From: an uncultured Eggerthella sp.
GTDB taxonomy: Bacteria; Actinomycetota; Coriobacteriia; Coriobacteriales; Eggerthellaceae
Assembly (NCBI GenBank): GCA_900546175.1
Contig: URBX01000008.1
Location: 1-64,000, forward strand
Direction of reading: 5' to 3'
Length of the DNA stretch: 64,000 bases
This document shows positions 43,775-52,832 of this stretch, piece after piece (the first letter of the stretch is position 1; each line of letters opens with the position of its first letter). The translations under genes and the position numbers were made by a program. Below the pieces are notes generated by a model. The model was not told the origin of the DNA, made no database searches, and worked only from the letters and a program-made list of their open reading frames with translations.

Positions 43775-44740
43775 TTATTCCGCTTTACGCTTTTCGTGTG
43801 TTTCAAACGCATACTGAATCAACTGACAACATAATTCAGAAAAATTATATCCTGCCGCACGAGCCGCATCAGGAAGAAGTGATGTCGCAGTCATTCCAGG
43901 GATGGTGTTAGTTTCTAATGCCCAGAAATCCCCTTTTTCGTCCAAAATAAGATCAGTTCTTGAAACACCCGTACATTCAAGCGCTTTATGAGCACTGATT
44001 GCAATATCTTTCGCCTTTTGGGTTAATTCTTCTGATAAAGGCGCAGGACAAATATGCTGAGAACCACCAGTAGAATATTTTGATTCGAAATCATAAAACT
44101 CATTAACAGGAATAATACGAATTACGGGAAGTGCTTGAGGTTCTTCATTACCTAAAACAGCAACGGTAAATTCATCACCAGAAATAAAAGTTTCAACTAA
44201 GGCTTGTGTATCAATTTCAAACACTGCTTTTAATGCGTCATTTATCTCTTTTTTGTTGTGACAAATATAAACGCCTAAAGCACTACCTTCAGTTGCAGCT
44301 TTTACTACACAATGTTCACCAATTTCTTCAGCTATCTCATCTGAGTTTTTTTCAAAAGGTGAGGTTAAAGTCAAAGATTTTGGTGTCAAAATACCATTTT
44401 TCTCGTAATACACCTTTGCTTTAGGCTTATCAATTGCGGTTGCGCTTGACCATACCCCAGGACCAGTATAAGGAATATCAAGAATCTCTAACATTCCTTG
44501 AACAGTACCGTCTTCACCATATTTACCATGAAGAGTAAGGAAAGCCACATCAAAGTCTTCTTCAACAAGTTTAATCAAGTCTTGTTTATTAGAAGGATCA
44601 ATCATTTCAACTTGAAAACCTGCTTCAAGTAAAGCTTCCTTTGCGCCATTTCCGGAAGCAAGTGATATTTCACGTTCTCCGCTTTTTCCGCCGCACAATA
44701 AAGCTACTTTGGTTTCTTTTGCATTAAAAGTAAAAGCCAT
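43775..44740 (-). CDS. ddl: D-alanine-D-alanine ligase
   Basis: ATP-grasp enzyme making D-Ala-D-Ala for peptidoglycan. From the Met at 44740 it has 321 residues, beginning MAFTFNAKETKVALLCGGKSGEREISLASG. Other landmarks are LHGKYGEDGTVQGMLE, AATEGSALGVY and the C-terminal ALETNTIPGMTATSLLP. GGCGGGGATA precedes the ATG; an in-frame start 22 residues upstream lacks a ribosome site. It stands alone rather than in a murein cluster. Confidence 0.94.
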   Translation of the reverse strand: MAFTFNAKETKVALLCGGKSGEREISLASGNGAKEALLEAGFQVEMIDPSNKQDLIKLVEEDFDVAFLTLHGKYGEDGTVQGMLEILDIPYTGPGVWSSATAIDKPKAKVYYEKNGILTPKSLTLTSPFEKNSDEIAEEIGEHCVVKAATEGSALGVYICHNKKEINDALKAVFEIDTQALVETFISGDEFTVAVLGNEEPQALPVIRIIPVNEFYDFESKYSTGGSQHICPAPLSEELTQKAKDIAISAHKALECTGVSRTDLILDEKGDFWALETNTIPGMTATSLLPDAARAAGYNFSELCCQLIQYAFETHEKRKAE

Positions 44741-44843
44741 TATCCCCGCCTTTGATTGGTGTGAGTACGAGTATACCAAAGTGTTTCTTCTACTTATATC
44801 AAACACTAGCTAATTAACAAATCCTGTAGGTATAATTAATCAC

Positions 44844-45887
44844 ATGATTACACCATTTAAAACAATTCCCCTTCATGAAATTGAGCCTCGCATTGTTTCG
44901 CTTGGCTATCCTCGTTATCGCGCTAAGCAGTTAATTGAATGGGTATACAAAAAAGGGGTTTCTTCTTACGAAGAAATGAATAATATCCCTAAAGAAATGC
45001 GCGAGCGTTTATCGGTTGAATATCCTCTGTTTTCTACAAAAATAATTGATAAACAAATCTCCTGTGATGGAACACGTAAGTATGTTTTTGAATACTTTGA
45101 CGGATCCTGCGTTGAAGCGGTTGGTATGCCCTCTTTATCAAAAAAAGGACCTCAACATCTTACCGTTTGCTTTTCTACCCAAATTGGCTGCGCTATGGCG
45201 TGTGCCTTTTGCGCAACAGGAACCCAAGGCCTTTCTCGGAATCTTTCATGCGGTGAAATGATTGATCAACTCCTTTTGGTTCAGAAGGATTTTGGAATAA
45301 GGATTTCAAACGTTGTATCAATGGGACAAGGAGAACCTTTTCAAAATTACGATGCAGTTCTTGAAGCAATGAATTTCTTTAACAGTAAAGCTGGGTTTGA
45401 AATAGGTGCAAGACATATGACTATTTCTACTTGCGGAATTTTATCTGGTATTAAAAAGCTTTCTCAAGACAAACATCAATACACGTTAGCTATTTCTCTT
45501 CATTCAGCTATTCAAGAAAAACGAGACAAACTAATGCCTCGTTGTGCAAATATGCCACTTTTTGAACTAAAAAACGAGCTCATTTCATATATACAAGCAA
45601 CTAATAGGCGCGTTTCTTTTGAATACTCTATGATTAAAGGGTTTAATGATAGCGAAAAGGATTTGTATGCTTTACAAAACTATTGTGACGATCTTCTTTG
45701 TCACGTTAACCTTATTCCTATTAACTCTGTTAGTCATTCTCCTTTCCAACCAAGTTCAAAACAAACGTTAAAGTATTGGGTTGAAGCACTAAATGCAAGC
45801 GGAATTGAAACAACCATACGAAATTCTCGCGGTTCAGATATTGATGGCGCTTGTGGACAGCTTATAAACAAGAAAAATGTCGGATAA
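44844..45887 (+). CDS. rlmN: RlmN: dual-specificity 23S rRNA/tRNA adenine-C2 methyltransferase
   Basis: A radical-SAM methyltransferase that methylates A2503 of 23S rRNA and A37 of some tRNAs. The 347-residue protein has the CxxxCxxC cluster in IGCAMACAFCATG, GEPFQNYDAV in the SAM region, the NLIPINSV segment and a C-terminal cysteine (GACGQL) needed for catalysis. It starts 104 nt from the divergent ddl gene and has a strong terminator overlapping its stop codon. Confidence 0.95.
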   Translation: MITPFKTIPLHEIEPRIVSLGYPRYRAKQLIEWVYKKGVSSYEEMNNIPKEMRERLSVEYPLFSTKIIDKQISCDGTRKYVFEYFDGSCVEAVGMPSLSKKGPQHLTVCFSTQIGCAMACAFCATGTQGLSRNLSCGEMIDQLLLVQKDFGIRISNVVSMGQGEPFQNYDAVLEAMNFFNSKAGFEIGARHMTISTCGILSGIKKLSQDKHQYTLAISLHSAIQEKRDKLMPRCANMPLFELKNELISYIQATNRRVSFEYSMIKGFNDSEKDLYALQNYCDDLLCHVNLIPINSVSHSPFQPSSKQTLKYWVEALNASGIETTIRNSRGSDIDGACGQLINKKNVG

Positions 45888-45905
45888 TTTATCCGACATT
45901 TTTTA
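45873..45905. terminator. Bidirectional terminator between rlmN and parB
   Basis: AAAATGTCGGATAA pairs with TTATCCGACATTTT, with A and T runs on the two sides. The rlmN stop codon is inside the stem. Confidence 0.88.
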
Positions 45906-45984
45906 TTTCGTTAGGTTTTATTTATTTTTCTACTTCACTTATAACAAAATACGTTCGTAAATCGCAATGTTTCACTGAGTAGTT

Positions 45985-47409
45985 TTATTGATCAGTGTTT
46001 TTATTAATCAGTTCAAGAATTCGATTCAATTCTTCCTCATCTTTAAACTGAATCTCGATTTTGTTTTTACCTTTCGAATTTTTTACACGAACTGGCACCG
46101 AGAAAAACGTTGAAAGATTCTTAGCTGCGCGTTTAAAGCTTGCCGGAGTAGCAACACGGGTAGTCTTTGTTTTTTCTTTTCCGTTACCTTTCAATAAATT
46201 AGCAATCGCTTCAGCCTCACGAACACTTAATTTTTGCTCCATAAGTTTGTTAGTGAGCTTTTTGCGTCCCTCTTCAGTAGGAATTGAAAGAATCGCACGA
46301 GCATGACCTGCAGTAATTTTTTCTTCGAAAAGCAACTGTTGCGCTTCTTCAGGCAAATCAAGTAAACGAAGCGCGTTTGCAATAGTAGAACGGCCTTTCG
46401 AAACAGTTTGTGCTACTTCAGATTGGGTCATTCCGCGTCGTTCCATTAAACGCTTGTAACCATACGCTTCTTCAATTGGGTTCAGATCAGAACGTTGAAT
46501 ATTCTCAACCAGCGCTAATTCTAACGCTTTGTCGTTATCAGCAAGCCAGAAGCGAACTGGAATAGTTTCCATTCCAATACTCTTGCAAGCCTGCCAACGA
46601 CGTTCGCCAGCAATAATTTGGTACTTGTTATTTACTTTCCGAACCAAGATAGGCTGCAATAAACCTTCTTGTTTAATAGAATTAGCGAGCTCTTCTATTT
46701 CTTCCGGTTTGAAATTTGTACGAGGTTGTTCCGGATTTGGTTCCACTTCAGACAAAGGAACTTCAGTAATAGCGCCTTTTGTAGTAGCTGTTTCACTTTT
46801 CTTTACTGGTGCTTCGGTTGACAAAGAAGATTGTGGAGCTCTTTTTGTTTCAGAACTAGACAAAGTAGTTTCTTTTTTTACCTGCTCAGATCGAATTTCA
46901 GATGAAAGTGAAGATGGGTTTACCGAACGAGAAGAAGTTTCTTTTCTTTCCTCAAGCTTATTCGTAACAGTAGATACCGAATTTTGCTGAGAAAAGCTAT
47001 TAAATGGCTTAATAGGAGCCGTTTTAAGAGGTGTTTTTCGGGTAGTTGGCCTCTTATTATCAGAATTCGTTTGCACCGCTGAGGTTGCTTTAGCTTCGCG
47101 CTCAACAACTCTTGCACTTTGGAGAGCATCATCAGAGATAAAGATTTCAGAGTTCTTCTTTGTATCCTCATTATTTTCTGATTTAGATTGAGTAGTTGTG
47201 GTGCTTCGTGGAGTTTGTTCCTTATTTACCTCTTTTACTGCATTAGTAGGCACAGGATTAGTAGGAGCAACACGAGGCTTATTGAGAGGTTGGTTATTTA
47301 CTTCTTTTTTTGTTTCTGTTGGTTTTGATGAAGGTTGGTTAAAAGTTACATCGCTTTCACTAAATAACGCACCAATACCTTTTCCAAGACCACTTTTTTG
47401 TTTAGCCAC
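45985..47409 (-). CDS. parB: ParB/Spo0J chromosome-partitioning protein
   Basis: Binds parS and spreads by CTP hydrolysis to load SMC and segregate the origin. The 474-residue protein starts at GTG 47409 (MAKQKSGLGKGIGALF, the typical ParB N-terminus), with GAGGTGA upstream, and overlaps the parA end by 8 nt. An unusual Ser/Thr/Lys-rich extension of about 200 residues precedes the core. The core has GERRWQACK and ENIQRSDLNPIEEA (CTP/parS region), the HTH (MTQSEVAQTVSKGRSTIANALRLL) and a C-terminal dimer domain. Confidence 0.94.
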   Translation of the reverse strand: MAKQKSGLGKGIGALFSESDVTFNQPSSKPTETKKEVNNQPLNKPRVAPTNPVPTNAVKEVNKEQTPRSTTTTQSKSENNEDTKKNSEIFISDDALQSARVVEREAKATSAVQTNSDNKRPTTRKTPLKTAPIKPFNSFSQQNSVSTVTNKLEERKETSSRSVNPSSLSSEIRSEQVKKETTLSSSETKRAPQSSLSTEAPVKKSETATTKGAITEVPLSEVEPNPEQPRTNFKPEEIEELANSIKQEGLLQPILVRKVNNKYQIIAGERRWQACKSIGMETIPVRFWLADNDKALELALVENIQRSDLNPIEEAYGYKRLMERRGMTQSEVAQTVSKGRSTIANALRLLDLPEEAQQLLFEEKITAGHARAILSIPTEEGRKKLTNKLMEQKLSVREAEAIANLLKGNGKEKTKTTRVATPASFKRAAKNLSTFFSVPVRVKNSKGKNKIEIQFKDEEELNRILELINKNTDQ

Positions 47410-48550
47410 GTGCAATCACCTCTTTTGCAAGCTCATCATATGCAATTGCACCCTGGTTCTGAGGTGCGTACTCATTAATAGGTTGACCATAACTTGGAGC
47501 TTCAGAAAGTTTTACTGTTCGAGGGATAATAGTTTCAAATACGGTATCCCCAAAGAATCCTTTCACTTCTTCAACCACTTGTTTAGATAAATTTGTACGG
47601 CCGTCATACATAGTTAAAACAATGCCTACGATATCAAGAGATGGATTTAGCATACTTTTGACACGTTTCATTGATTCGAGAAGTTTTGTCACACCTTCCA
47701 GTGCATAGAATTCACACTGAATTGGAACAAGAAGCTTATCAGAAGCAACCAAGGCATTAATTGTTAATAAACCAAGCGAAGGAGGGCAATCAATAAGAAC
47801 ATAATCGTAACGGCCACGCAAAGAGCCCAACGCATTCTTAAGACGGTTCTCACGAGCCATCTCATTTACTAATTCAACTTCAGCGCCCGCTAAATTAATT
47901 GTTGCAGGAAGAATATCAACTCGTTTACCTACACCACAAAGAATCACATTTTCAATTTGTTCATCACCAAGAAGAACATCATAAACGCAAGAGTTTAAAT
48001 CACGTTTATTTACTCCAAAACCACTTGTTGTGTTTCCTTGAGGATCTAAATCCACAAGAAGGACCTCTTTACCAGCATGGCCAAGAGCAGAAGCTAAATT
48101 AACTGCAGTAGTTGACTTTCCAACACCACCCTTTTGGTTAATAATCGCAAAGATTTTTGTTTGACCAATAATATGATCTACAGGTGGTTTATCTTTAAAG
48201 AAAACTAAACCTTCTTCAGCGCCCTCATTAGAAACTTCTTCTACAAAAGTATCCTCTTGAAAAATAGCCTGAGATTCAACTTGGATAGTTGAGTTTTCTT
48301 CATTGTTGTAAGTTGAATTGTCTTGAGAAACAGGATTAGTAGTATGAGTTTCTTCTACTCGATTATCTGTTGTATCCATTATTTCTGAAACAACTTGACG
48401 AGTTGTGACTTGAGCAAATTCATTCTTCTCATCAAATTCTTTTGAAACAAAGTTTTGGTTAGTCTGTTTCGGAGTTGAATTAGAATTTACTGTCTTAACG
48501 GAAGTCTCTACTATATTTTGTTTCTTTTTACGACTGCCGAATAGTCCCAC
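47402..48550 (-). CDS. parA: ParA/Soj ATPase
   Basis: A deviant Walker ATPase that moves or regulates the ParB-origin complex. The 382 residues open with about 125 hydrophilic residues (MGLFGSRKKKQ..., Asn/Thr/Gln-rich) not found in Soj. The canonical domain then begins IFAIINQKGGVGKSTTAVNLA, with LVDLDPQGNTT and DYVLIDCPPSLG. It is coupled with parB. Its promoter overlaps parS (48593-48608), which suggests autoregulation by ParB. Confidence 0.94.
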   Translation of the reverse strand: MGLFGSRKKKQNIVETSVKTVNSNSTPKQTNQNFVSKEFDEKNEFAQVTTRQVVSEIMDTTDNRVEETHTTNPVSQDNSTYNNEENSTIQVESQAIFQEDTFVEEVSNEGAEEGLVFFKDKPPVDHIIGQTKIFAIINQKGGVGKSTTAVNLASALGHAGKEVLLVDLDPQGNTTSGFGVNKRDLNSCVYDVLLGDEQIENVILCGVGKRVDILPATINLAGAEVELVNEMARENRLKNALGSLRGRYDYVLIDCPPSLGLLTINALVASDKLLVPIQCEFYALEGVTKLLESMKRVKSMLNPSLDIVGIVLTMYDGRTNLSKQVVEEVKGFFGDTVFETIIPRTVKLSEAPSYGQPINEYAPQNQGAIAYDELAKEVIARG

Positions 48551-48560
48551 GTTTCTCCTT

Positions 48561-48574
48561 TCGTTTAAACGAAA
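48561..48574. promoter_or_regulatory. Perfect 14-bp palindrome at the parA transcription start
   Basis: TTCGTTTAAACGAA is a perfect palindrome 5-18 nt downstream of the parA -10, before the ribosome site. It could be an operator or an RNA hairpin. Confidence 0.4.
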
Positions 48575-48578
48575 AAAA

Positions 48579-48608
48579 TTATAGCTGAAATTGTTTCACG
48601 TGAAACAC
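48579..48608 (-). promoter_or_regulatory. parAB promoter overlapping parS site 1
   Basis: A perfect TATAAT on the minus strand lies at 48584-48579. The -35 position at 17-nt spacing (48602-48607) falls inside a perfect parS, TGTTTCACGTGAAACA (48593-48608). ParB binding here should block RNA polymerase, a likely negative loop. Positions are seen; the regulation is inference. Confidence 0.75.
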
Positions 48609-48640
48609 TATAGGAGTGTTTAATAAGTAAAAGATAAAAA

Positions 48641-48680
48641 ATAAAACATGTATTGATGTTCAACAATACATGTTTTATTC
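48641..48680. terminator. Terminator between rsmG and parA
   Basis: AATAAAACATGTATTG pairs with CAATACATGTTTTATT (16 bp) over ATGTTCAA, AT-rich on both ends. It ends the rsmG transcript before the parA promoter. Confidence 0.85.
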
Positions 48681-48715
48681 CAATTTATAGTATTAACTTT
48701 GCAATAATTTCGCTT

Positions 48716-49396
48716 TTAGTTTTTATAAGGTCTCTTTTGAGCCATTCCTGGTCTGCGAGGTAGTTTCACTTCTGCTTCATGAGTCTTTTCAAAGACCAGT
48801 ATTTCTCTGTGTGTTTCTTGATCGGAAAGAAGTGTTTTTCGGTGAGAAATGAGTTTAAGCCCAAGTTTTTTCTCTAATCCAATAGCGTGAGAGAGCTCAT
48901 CCTCTTCTGGTTTTCCTTTATAACAAATAAACCATCCTCCTATTTGTAATAAAGGTGAGACTAACTCTAGAAGAGAAGGGAGAGCTGATAATGCACGTGC
49001 GGTAATGGCAGAATAGTAAGCAGGTTTCTCTAAAGCTAATTCTTCAGCCCGACCGTTATAGGTAGATACTCTATTACTTAATCCCAATTCATAAATAATT
49101 GAATTAAGTGCGTCAGTTTTCTTTTTTACTGAATCAACAAGAACTGTTTCACGGTTACTCATAATAGAAAGAGGAAGACCTGGGAAGCCGCCACCCGTTC
49201 CAAGATCAGCATAAAAACCGTTAGGTGCATCGAGAAATTCAGGTAAACCAATAAGGGAATCTTCAATATGTAATAACTGACCTTGTTCCCAATCAGTAAT
49301 TCTTGTTAGGTTTGAATTTTTATTGATTTCTAAAACAAGCCTTAAATGCTCATCGAGCAGCTTACGCTGCTCGGGAGAAATAGTAATGTTATTCAT
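48716..49396 (-). CDS. rsmG: RsmG 16S rRNA m7G527 methyltransferase
   Basis: AdoMet-dependent methyltransferase for G527 of 16S rRNA. 226 residues, with the SAM motif DLGTGGGFPGLPL and NSNLTRI at the N-terminus. It sits between khpB and parA with no mnmE or mnmG, as is usual in Actinobacteria. It has no purine-rich ribosome site: the 20 nt before the ATG are taken by a perfect parS, so it may rely on translational coupling with khpB. Confidence 0.93.
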   Translation of the reverse strand: MNNITISPEQRKLLDEHLRLVLEINKNSNLTRITDWEQGQLLHIEDSLIGLPEFLDAPNGFYADLGTGGGFPGLPLSIMSNRETVLVDSVKKKTDALNSIIYELGLSNRVSTYNGRAEELALEKPAYYSAITARALSALPSLLELVSPLLQIGGWFICYKGKPEEDELSHAIGLEKKLGLKLISHRKTLLSDQETHREILVFEKTHEAEVKLPRRPGMAQKRPYKN

Positions 49397-49399
49397 AAA

Positions 49400-49415
49400 T
49401 GTTTCACGTGAAACA
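49400..49415. promoter_or_regulatory. parS site 2
   Basis: Perfect TGTTTCACGTGAAACA filling the gap between the khpB stop and the rsmG start. Flanking bases (CACTAT) match those at site 1. Confidence 0.92.
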
Positions 49416-49949
49416 CTATCGAGGTATTACAACAACTCGACGGCCACGTCCCTCACCTTCAGAGATAGTTTCAACTTTTGGATTATCACGTAATGTTAAA
49501 TGAATAATACGACGCTCGTAAGGAGTCATAGGACGAAGTTTAATTTTACGCTTTTGTGAAATAGCACGAGATGCTGCAGATCGTGCAATCTCTTCAAATT
49601 TCTGACGTTGGCGATCTTTATATCCTTCAACATCTACCACAATAGGATACTTAAAACCAAGAGTACGTGAAGTGATAGTTGAAATTAAGAATTGTAATGA
49701 ATCTAATGTTTTACCATGACGACCAATTAAAACAGCAACATCATCACCGGTGATGTCAAGGATAAGCTCTCCTGCTTCTCCTTCATACTCATCAATAGCA
49801 ACTTCTCCAACATTAAAATACTTCAAGATATCCTGAAGTGCTGCAATAGCAGTGTCTGCAACCTTATCTAACTCTTCTTCAGTTAACTGATTAAGGTTTT
49901 TAGGAGAGGTTTCTAACTCTTCTGTCTCTTCAATAATTTCTTCAGACAT
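49416..49949 (-). CDS. khpB: KhpB/Jag RNA-binding protein
   Basis: A 177-residue protein with an acidic N-terminus, a KH-like domain (GDDVAVLIGRHGKTLDSLQFL) and a C-terminal R3H domain (MTPYERRIIHLTLRDNPKVETISEGEGRGRRVVV). Relatives bind RNA and influence cell-division gene expression. The start at 49949 has AAGGAG; the longer ORF has no such site. It lies downstream of yidC in the classical rpmH-rnpA-yidD-yidC-jag order. Confidence 0.92.
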   Translation of the reverse strand: MSEEIIEETEELETSPKNLNQLTEEELDKVADTAIAALQDILKYFNVGEVAIDEYEGEAGELILDITGDDVAVLIGRHGKTLDSLQFLISTITSRTLGFKYPIVVDVEGYKDRQRQKFEEIARSAASRAISQKRKIKLRPMTPYERRIIHLTLRDNPKVETISEGEGRGRRVVVIPR

Positions 49950-50032
49950 TTTTTTCTCCTTATATTCAAACTCCCCTTCAGTTTGAAGGGGAGAAGCCTG
50001 CATGTATTCAGCTGAATACTATTAAAGGATAT

Positions 50033-50803
50033 TTACTTTGATTTTGTAGGACGTTTTTTCTTTACTTTGCGTTCTACTTCAACAACTACTGGCTTAACAG
50101 TAGTGTCATTCTCTTCTTTAATACGATCTTGACGACGGAACACTGCAAGAGCAATCTGCTGTTGAGCAACTGCCCAAATTGAAGAAACTGCCCAGAACAA
50201 AAGAACGCCTGCAGGAGAACCCCAACCAATCCAAAGCATCATTAAAGTCATAAGACCCATCATGATTAGTGTTTGGTTTTTATTTTGAGTGGTTCCAGAG
50301 CGCATCTGGAGCAAAGTAGGAGCAAAAGTAACAAAAGCAAACAAGAGCAATAAAATAATGTAAGGAATAGCATCTCCGAGACTACGAGCAAACATAGTTG
50401 CAGGAGAAGAAGCTAATTCTGGGAGAATTCCATAAAAAGAATAAGTGGAAATATCAGTACGTTCTGCCATAGAATAGAACATTTGATATAACGCAATAAA
50501 GATAGGCATCTGGAGAATCATTGGTAAACAACCTGCAAGTGGATTAAAACCAGATTCTGCGTACAGTTTTTGCATCTCTTCAGATTGTTTCTGAGGATTA
50601 TCAGCATACTTCTGCTGAAGCTCTTGCATTAGAGGAGAAAACTTCTGCATTTGATAAGTTGCACGGGTCTGCTTTTGAACCAAAGGGAACAAAAGAAGAC
50701 GGAAAACAATGGTTCCTAAAATAATTGCAAGACCCCAGTCTAAACAGAAGTTATAAAAGAACTCTGTAAAGTAAAACAGGCCATCTTTAAACGCTTCCCA
50801 CAT
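50033..50803 (-). CDS. yidC: YidC/OxaI-family membrane insertase
   Basis: Inserts proteins into the inner membrane, alone or with SecYEG. The 256 residues have about five hydrophobic helices and a Lys/Arg-rich C-tail (RKVKKKRPTKSK); QKYADNPQKQSEEMQKLYAESGFNPLAGCLPMILQMPIF contains the conserved cytosolic hairpin and substrate groove. GAGAGGAA precedes the ATG. Confidence 0.95.
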   Translation of the reverse strand: MWEAFKDGLFYFTEFFYNFCLDWGLAIILGTIVFRLLLFPLVQKQTRATYQMQKFSPLMQELQQKYADNPQKQSEEMQKLYAESGFNPLAGCLPMILQMPIFIALYQMFYSMAERTDISTYSFYGILPELASSPATMFARSLGDAIPYIILLLLFAFVTFAPTLLQMRSGTTQNKNQTLIMMGLMTLMMLWIGWGSPAGVLLFWAVSSIWAVAQQQIALAVFRRQDRIKEENDTTVKPVVVEVERKVKKKRPTKSK

Positions 50804-50822
50804 TTATTGTGTTCCTCTCAAA

Positions 50823-51089
50823 TCATTTTTCCAGTTTATCAATTCTTTCAGGTACTGGATCATATCCAAAACCTCCACCAGGCCTACAGCGAGATATTCG
50901 CTTTATTAAAAGCCAAGATCCTTTAATAAACCCAAACCTTTTAATAGCAATTAAACCATACTGTGAACATGTAGGGGTAAATCTACATGAAGGGCCCAGT
51001 AAAGGCGAAATTACAATTTGATAAAACCTTATTAGTAAGATAAGAAGTTTACTTGGAATAGAAACGATGAAATCAACGAACTTTTCCAT
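50823..51089 (-). CDS. yidD: YidD membrane-protein insertion efficiency factor
   Basis: A small protein of 88 residues with the YidD signature: [32 protein letters not shown] followed by [14 protein letters not shown]. It lies between rnpA and yidC as in most bacteria, and helps YidC-mediated insertion. Confidence 0.95.
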   Translation of the reverse strand: MEKFVDFIVSIPSKLLILLIRFYQIVISPLLGPSCRFTPTCSQYGLIAIKRFGFIKGSWLLIKRISRCRPGGGFGYDPVPERIDKLEK

Positions 51090-51101
51090 AAATAAGCCTA
51101 C

Positions 51102-51428
51102 TTAATTAATAAAGTTACAAATTATCTTTTTTGTATCGTTAAGCACTTTACTATAACTAAGCTCAGTTGTTCTTCTTTTTGCTAAGAAAACAACATCATA
51201 ACCTGGCCAAGGGCCGCCTAGTTCTGAGCAAACAGCTCGCATTCTTCTTTTTGCCGAATTCCGCCAGACTGCATTGCCGTTCTTTTTTCCCGCAATAAAA
51301 GCAACACGGCCTTGAGGGCCGTGTTGTTGATCTTTTAAAACTAAAATAGTTAAAGACGTCGAAGTATAACGTTTTCCATGAGAAAAAATGTAAGAAATCT
51401 CAGTGCTGGACTTAATAGTTCCTACCAC
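51102..51428 (-). CDS. rnpA: RNase P protein component
   Basis: The 108-residue protein subunit of ribonuclease P, which matures tRNA 5' ends. It contains the RNR-like signature NAVWRNSAKRRMRAVC, and the N-terminal half has the ISYIFSHGKRY region. The start is a GTG at 51428, 17 nt downstream of rpmH. The position between rpmH and yidD is diagnostic. Confidence 0.94.
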   Translation of the reverse strand: MVGTIKSSTEISYIFSHGKRYTSTSLTILVLKDQQHGPQGRVAFIAGKKNGNAVWRNSAKRRMRAVCSELGGPWPGYDVVFLAKRRTTELSYSKVLNDTKKIICNFIN

Positions 51429-51444
51429 TATTTCTCAATTACTA

Positions 51445-51579
51445 CTATACACAAAGACGCTTGCGGCCCTTAGCGCGACGTGCGGACAACACTGCACGAC
51501 CACCTTTTGTAGCCATACGTGCACGGAAACCGTGAGTTTTTGCGCGCTTGCGAGCGTTTGGTTGATATGTGCGCTTCAT
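51445..51579 (-). CDS. rpmH: 50S ribosomal protein L34
   Basis: A 44-residue, highly basic protein beginning [19 protein letters not shown] and ending GRKRLCV, a clear L34. The Cys near the C-terminus is unusual but harmless. A weak AAAGGA lies upstream of the ATG. Together with rnpA it marks the origin-proximal end of the minus-strand cluster. Confidence 0.97.
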   Translation of the reverse strand: MKRTYQPNARKRAKTHGFRARMATKGGRAVLSARRAKGRKRLCV

Positions 51580-51668
51580 TACTAGTCCTTTCAGATTTAG
51601 AGTAACCCCGATATTATAATTACTAATTAAAAAAAATTCAATAGAAAAATTTCGATATAGCCGCTATT

Positions 51669-52181
51669 TTATGCTTTACTCCACAAGTCTAAACTAGCAG
51701 TTTCTAATACGTGGTTTTTAATTGCCCAATGAAAATCATTTAAAAAATAACCTTCATTTAAATCAAGCATAGTATCTAACGCATACAATTTTACGGTATA
51801 CCTATGATCTTTATCAAGTGGACAAGGGCCTACATAAGAATGGAGACCAATAATATCATCTCCAACCTCTTCCTTACGTGAATAGAGACTATTAGTTCCT
51901 TGAATAAATAAAGAACGATTTTCTCGAGAAGCATTTTCTGGAATATAAGTTGTGCAAGGATCAATATTACAAGCAAGCCAATGAATCCAAGTAAAGCCAC
52001 AAACCGGCGTTGAATCATAATCAATAAACACTAACGCTAGAGATTGCGTGTTTTTAGGCACATCTGATATTGAGAGGGGAAAAGAATAAATATTATCCCC
52101 ATGCAGGCGATACTTCTCAGAAGAATACTTTCCATATTTATCAGGTAAATATCCATTTTCAACTGGGATAGAAATATTCAT
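51669..52181 (-). CDS. YbhB/YbcL family (PEBP-like) protein
   Basis: 170 residues of the phosphatidylethanolamine-binding/Raf-kinase-inhibitor fold, with the conserved DYDSTPVCGFTWIHWLACNID segment and SYVGPCPL near the ligand pocket. The role of bacterial members is poorly known. AGGAGG precedes the ATG at 52181; the longer in-frame start is in the oriC-proximal region without a site. It lies downstream of part of oriC, on the opposite side from the plus-strand genes. Confidence 0.85.
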   Translation of the reverse strand: MNISIPVENGYLPDKYGKYSSEKYRLHGDNIYSFPLSISDVPKNTQSLALVFIDYDSTPVCGFTWIHWLACNIDPCTTYIPENASRENRSLFIQGTNSLYSRKEEVGDDIIGLHSYVGPCPLDKDHRYTVKLYALDTMLDLNEGYFLNDFHWAIKNHVLETASLDLWSKA

Positions 52182-52832
52182 ATATCCTCCTATTCTCCTA
52201 TTAAGTGATAGTTTGCATCGATATTTAGGGTTTTCAAACACTTTAGTAAGAATAAAAAAGTTTTCCACAATTTTATTTCTTTTCTATTGTGGAAAAAGTG
52301 GAAAACTCACTTTTTTATAGAGGATGGGGTGTTAATTATTTTGTGGAAAAGGAATTGTCAATAAGATATTTGGAATTTTTTTATCATAAAAAAACTCTTT
52401 TCTATTATGTAAATATCTTAAAAAGTGCTGTTTGACCTGGTGTTTTATACTTTTTTAAGAGGGTTAAAACGAGGAATTATGCTTTTCTTTCAAGTTTTTC
52501 AATAATTTGAAAAACCAGTATGTTTAACAGGTAAAAATACCCCTTCAAAAGAAGTCTTTTAGGAGAGTTTTCCAACCCTCTCCTGTATAAATCAATCACT
52601 CCAACCAACTTTTTCCAATTTTTCATTCAGTTTTCCACAATTTGTTGAAAACTCTTTGAAAATATGAAAAACGTAGCTGATTTTCTTTTTGAAAAATGAA
52701 AAATAATGAATACTTAATTGAAAGAGTGTATGAAATCCCCTAAAATTTTGCTCCTAAGAGCACATTATTAAATATTGAGTGAAAGCTCTTGAAAAACATC
52801 TTGAAAAAATACCTGTAGAAACGAACTAACAA
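52182..52832. other. oriC, part 1 (upstream DnaA-box cluster, AT-rich)
   Basis: An AT-rich gap with no gene. DnaA-box-like TTTTCCACA occurs at 52261-52269 and 52631-52639; the reverse complement TGTGGAAAA at 52288-52296 and 52342-52350; and a variant AGTGGAAAA at 52297-52305. The shared sequence TTTTCCACA differs from the E. coli TTATCCACA at one base. A hairpin with arms AGGAG.G and C.CTCCT lies at 52561-52583. With dnaA, dnaN and parS nearby this is the likely origin, on the upstream side. Confidence 0.8.
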
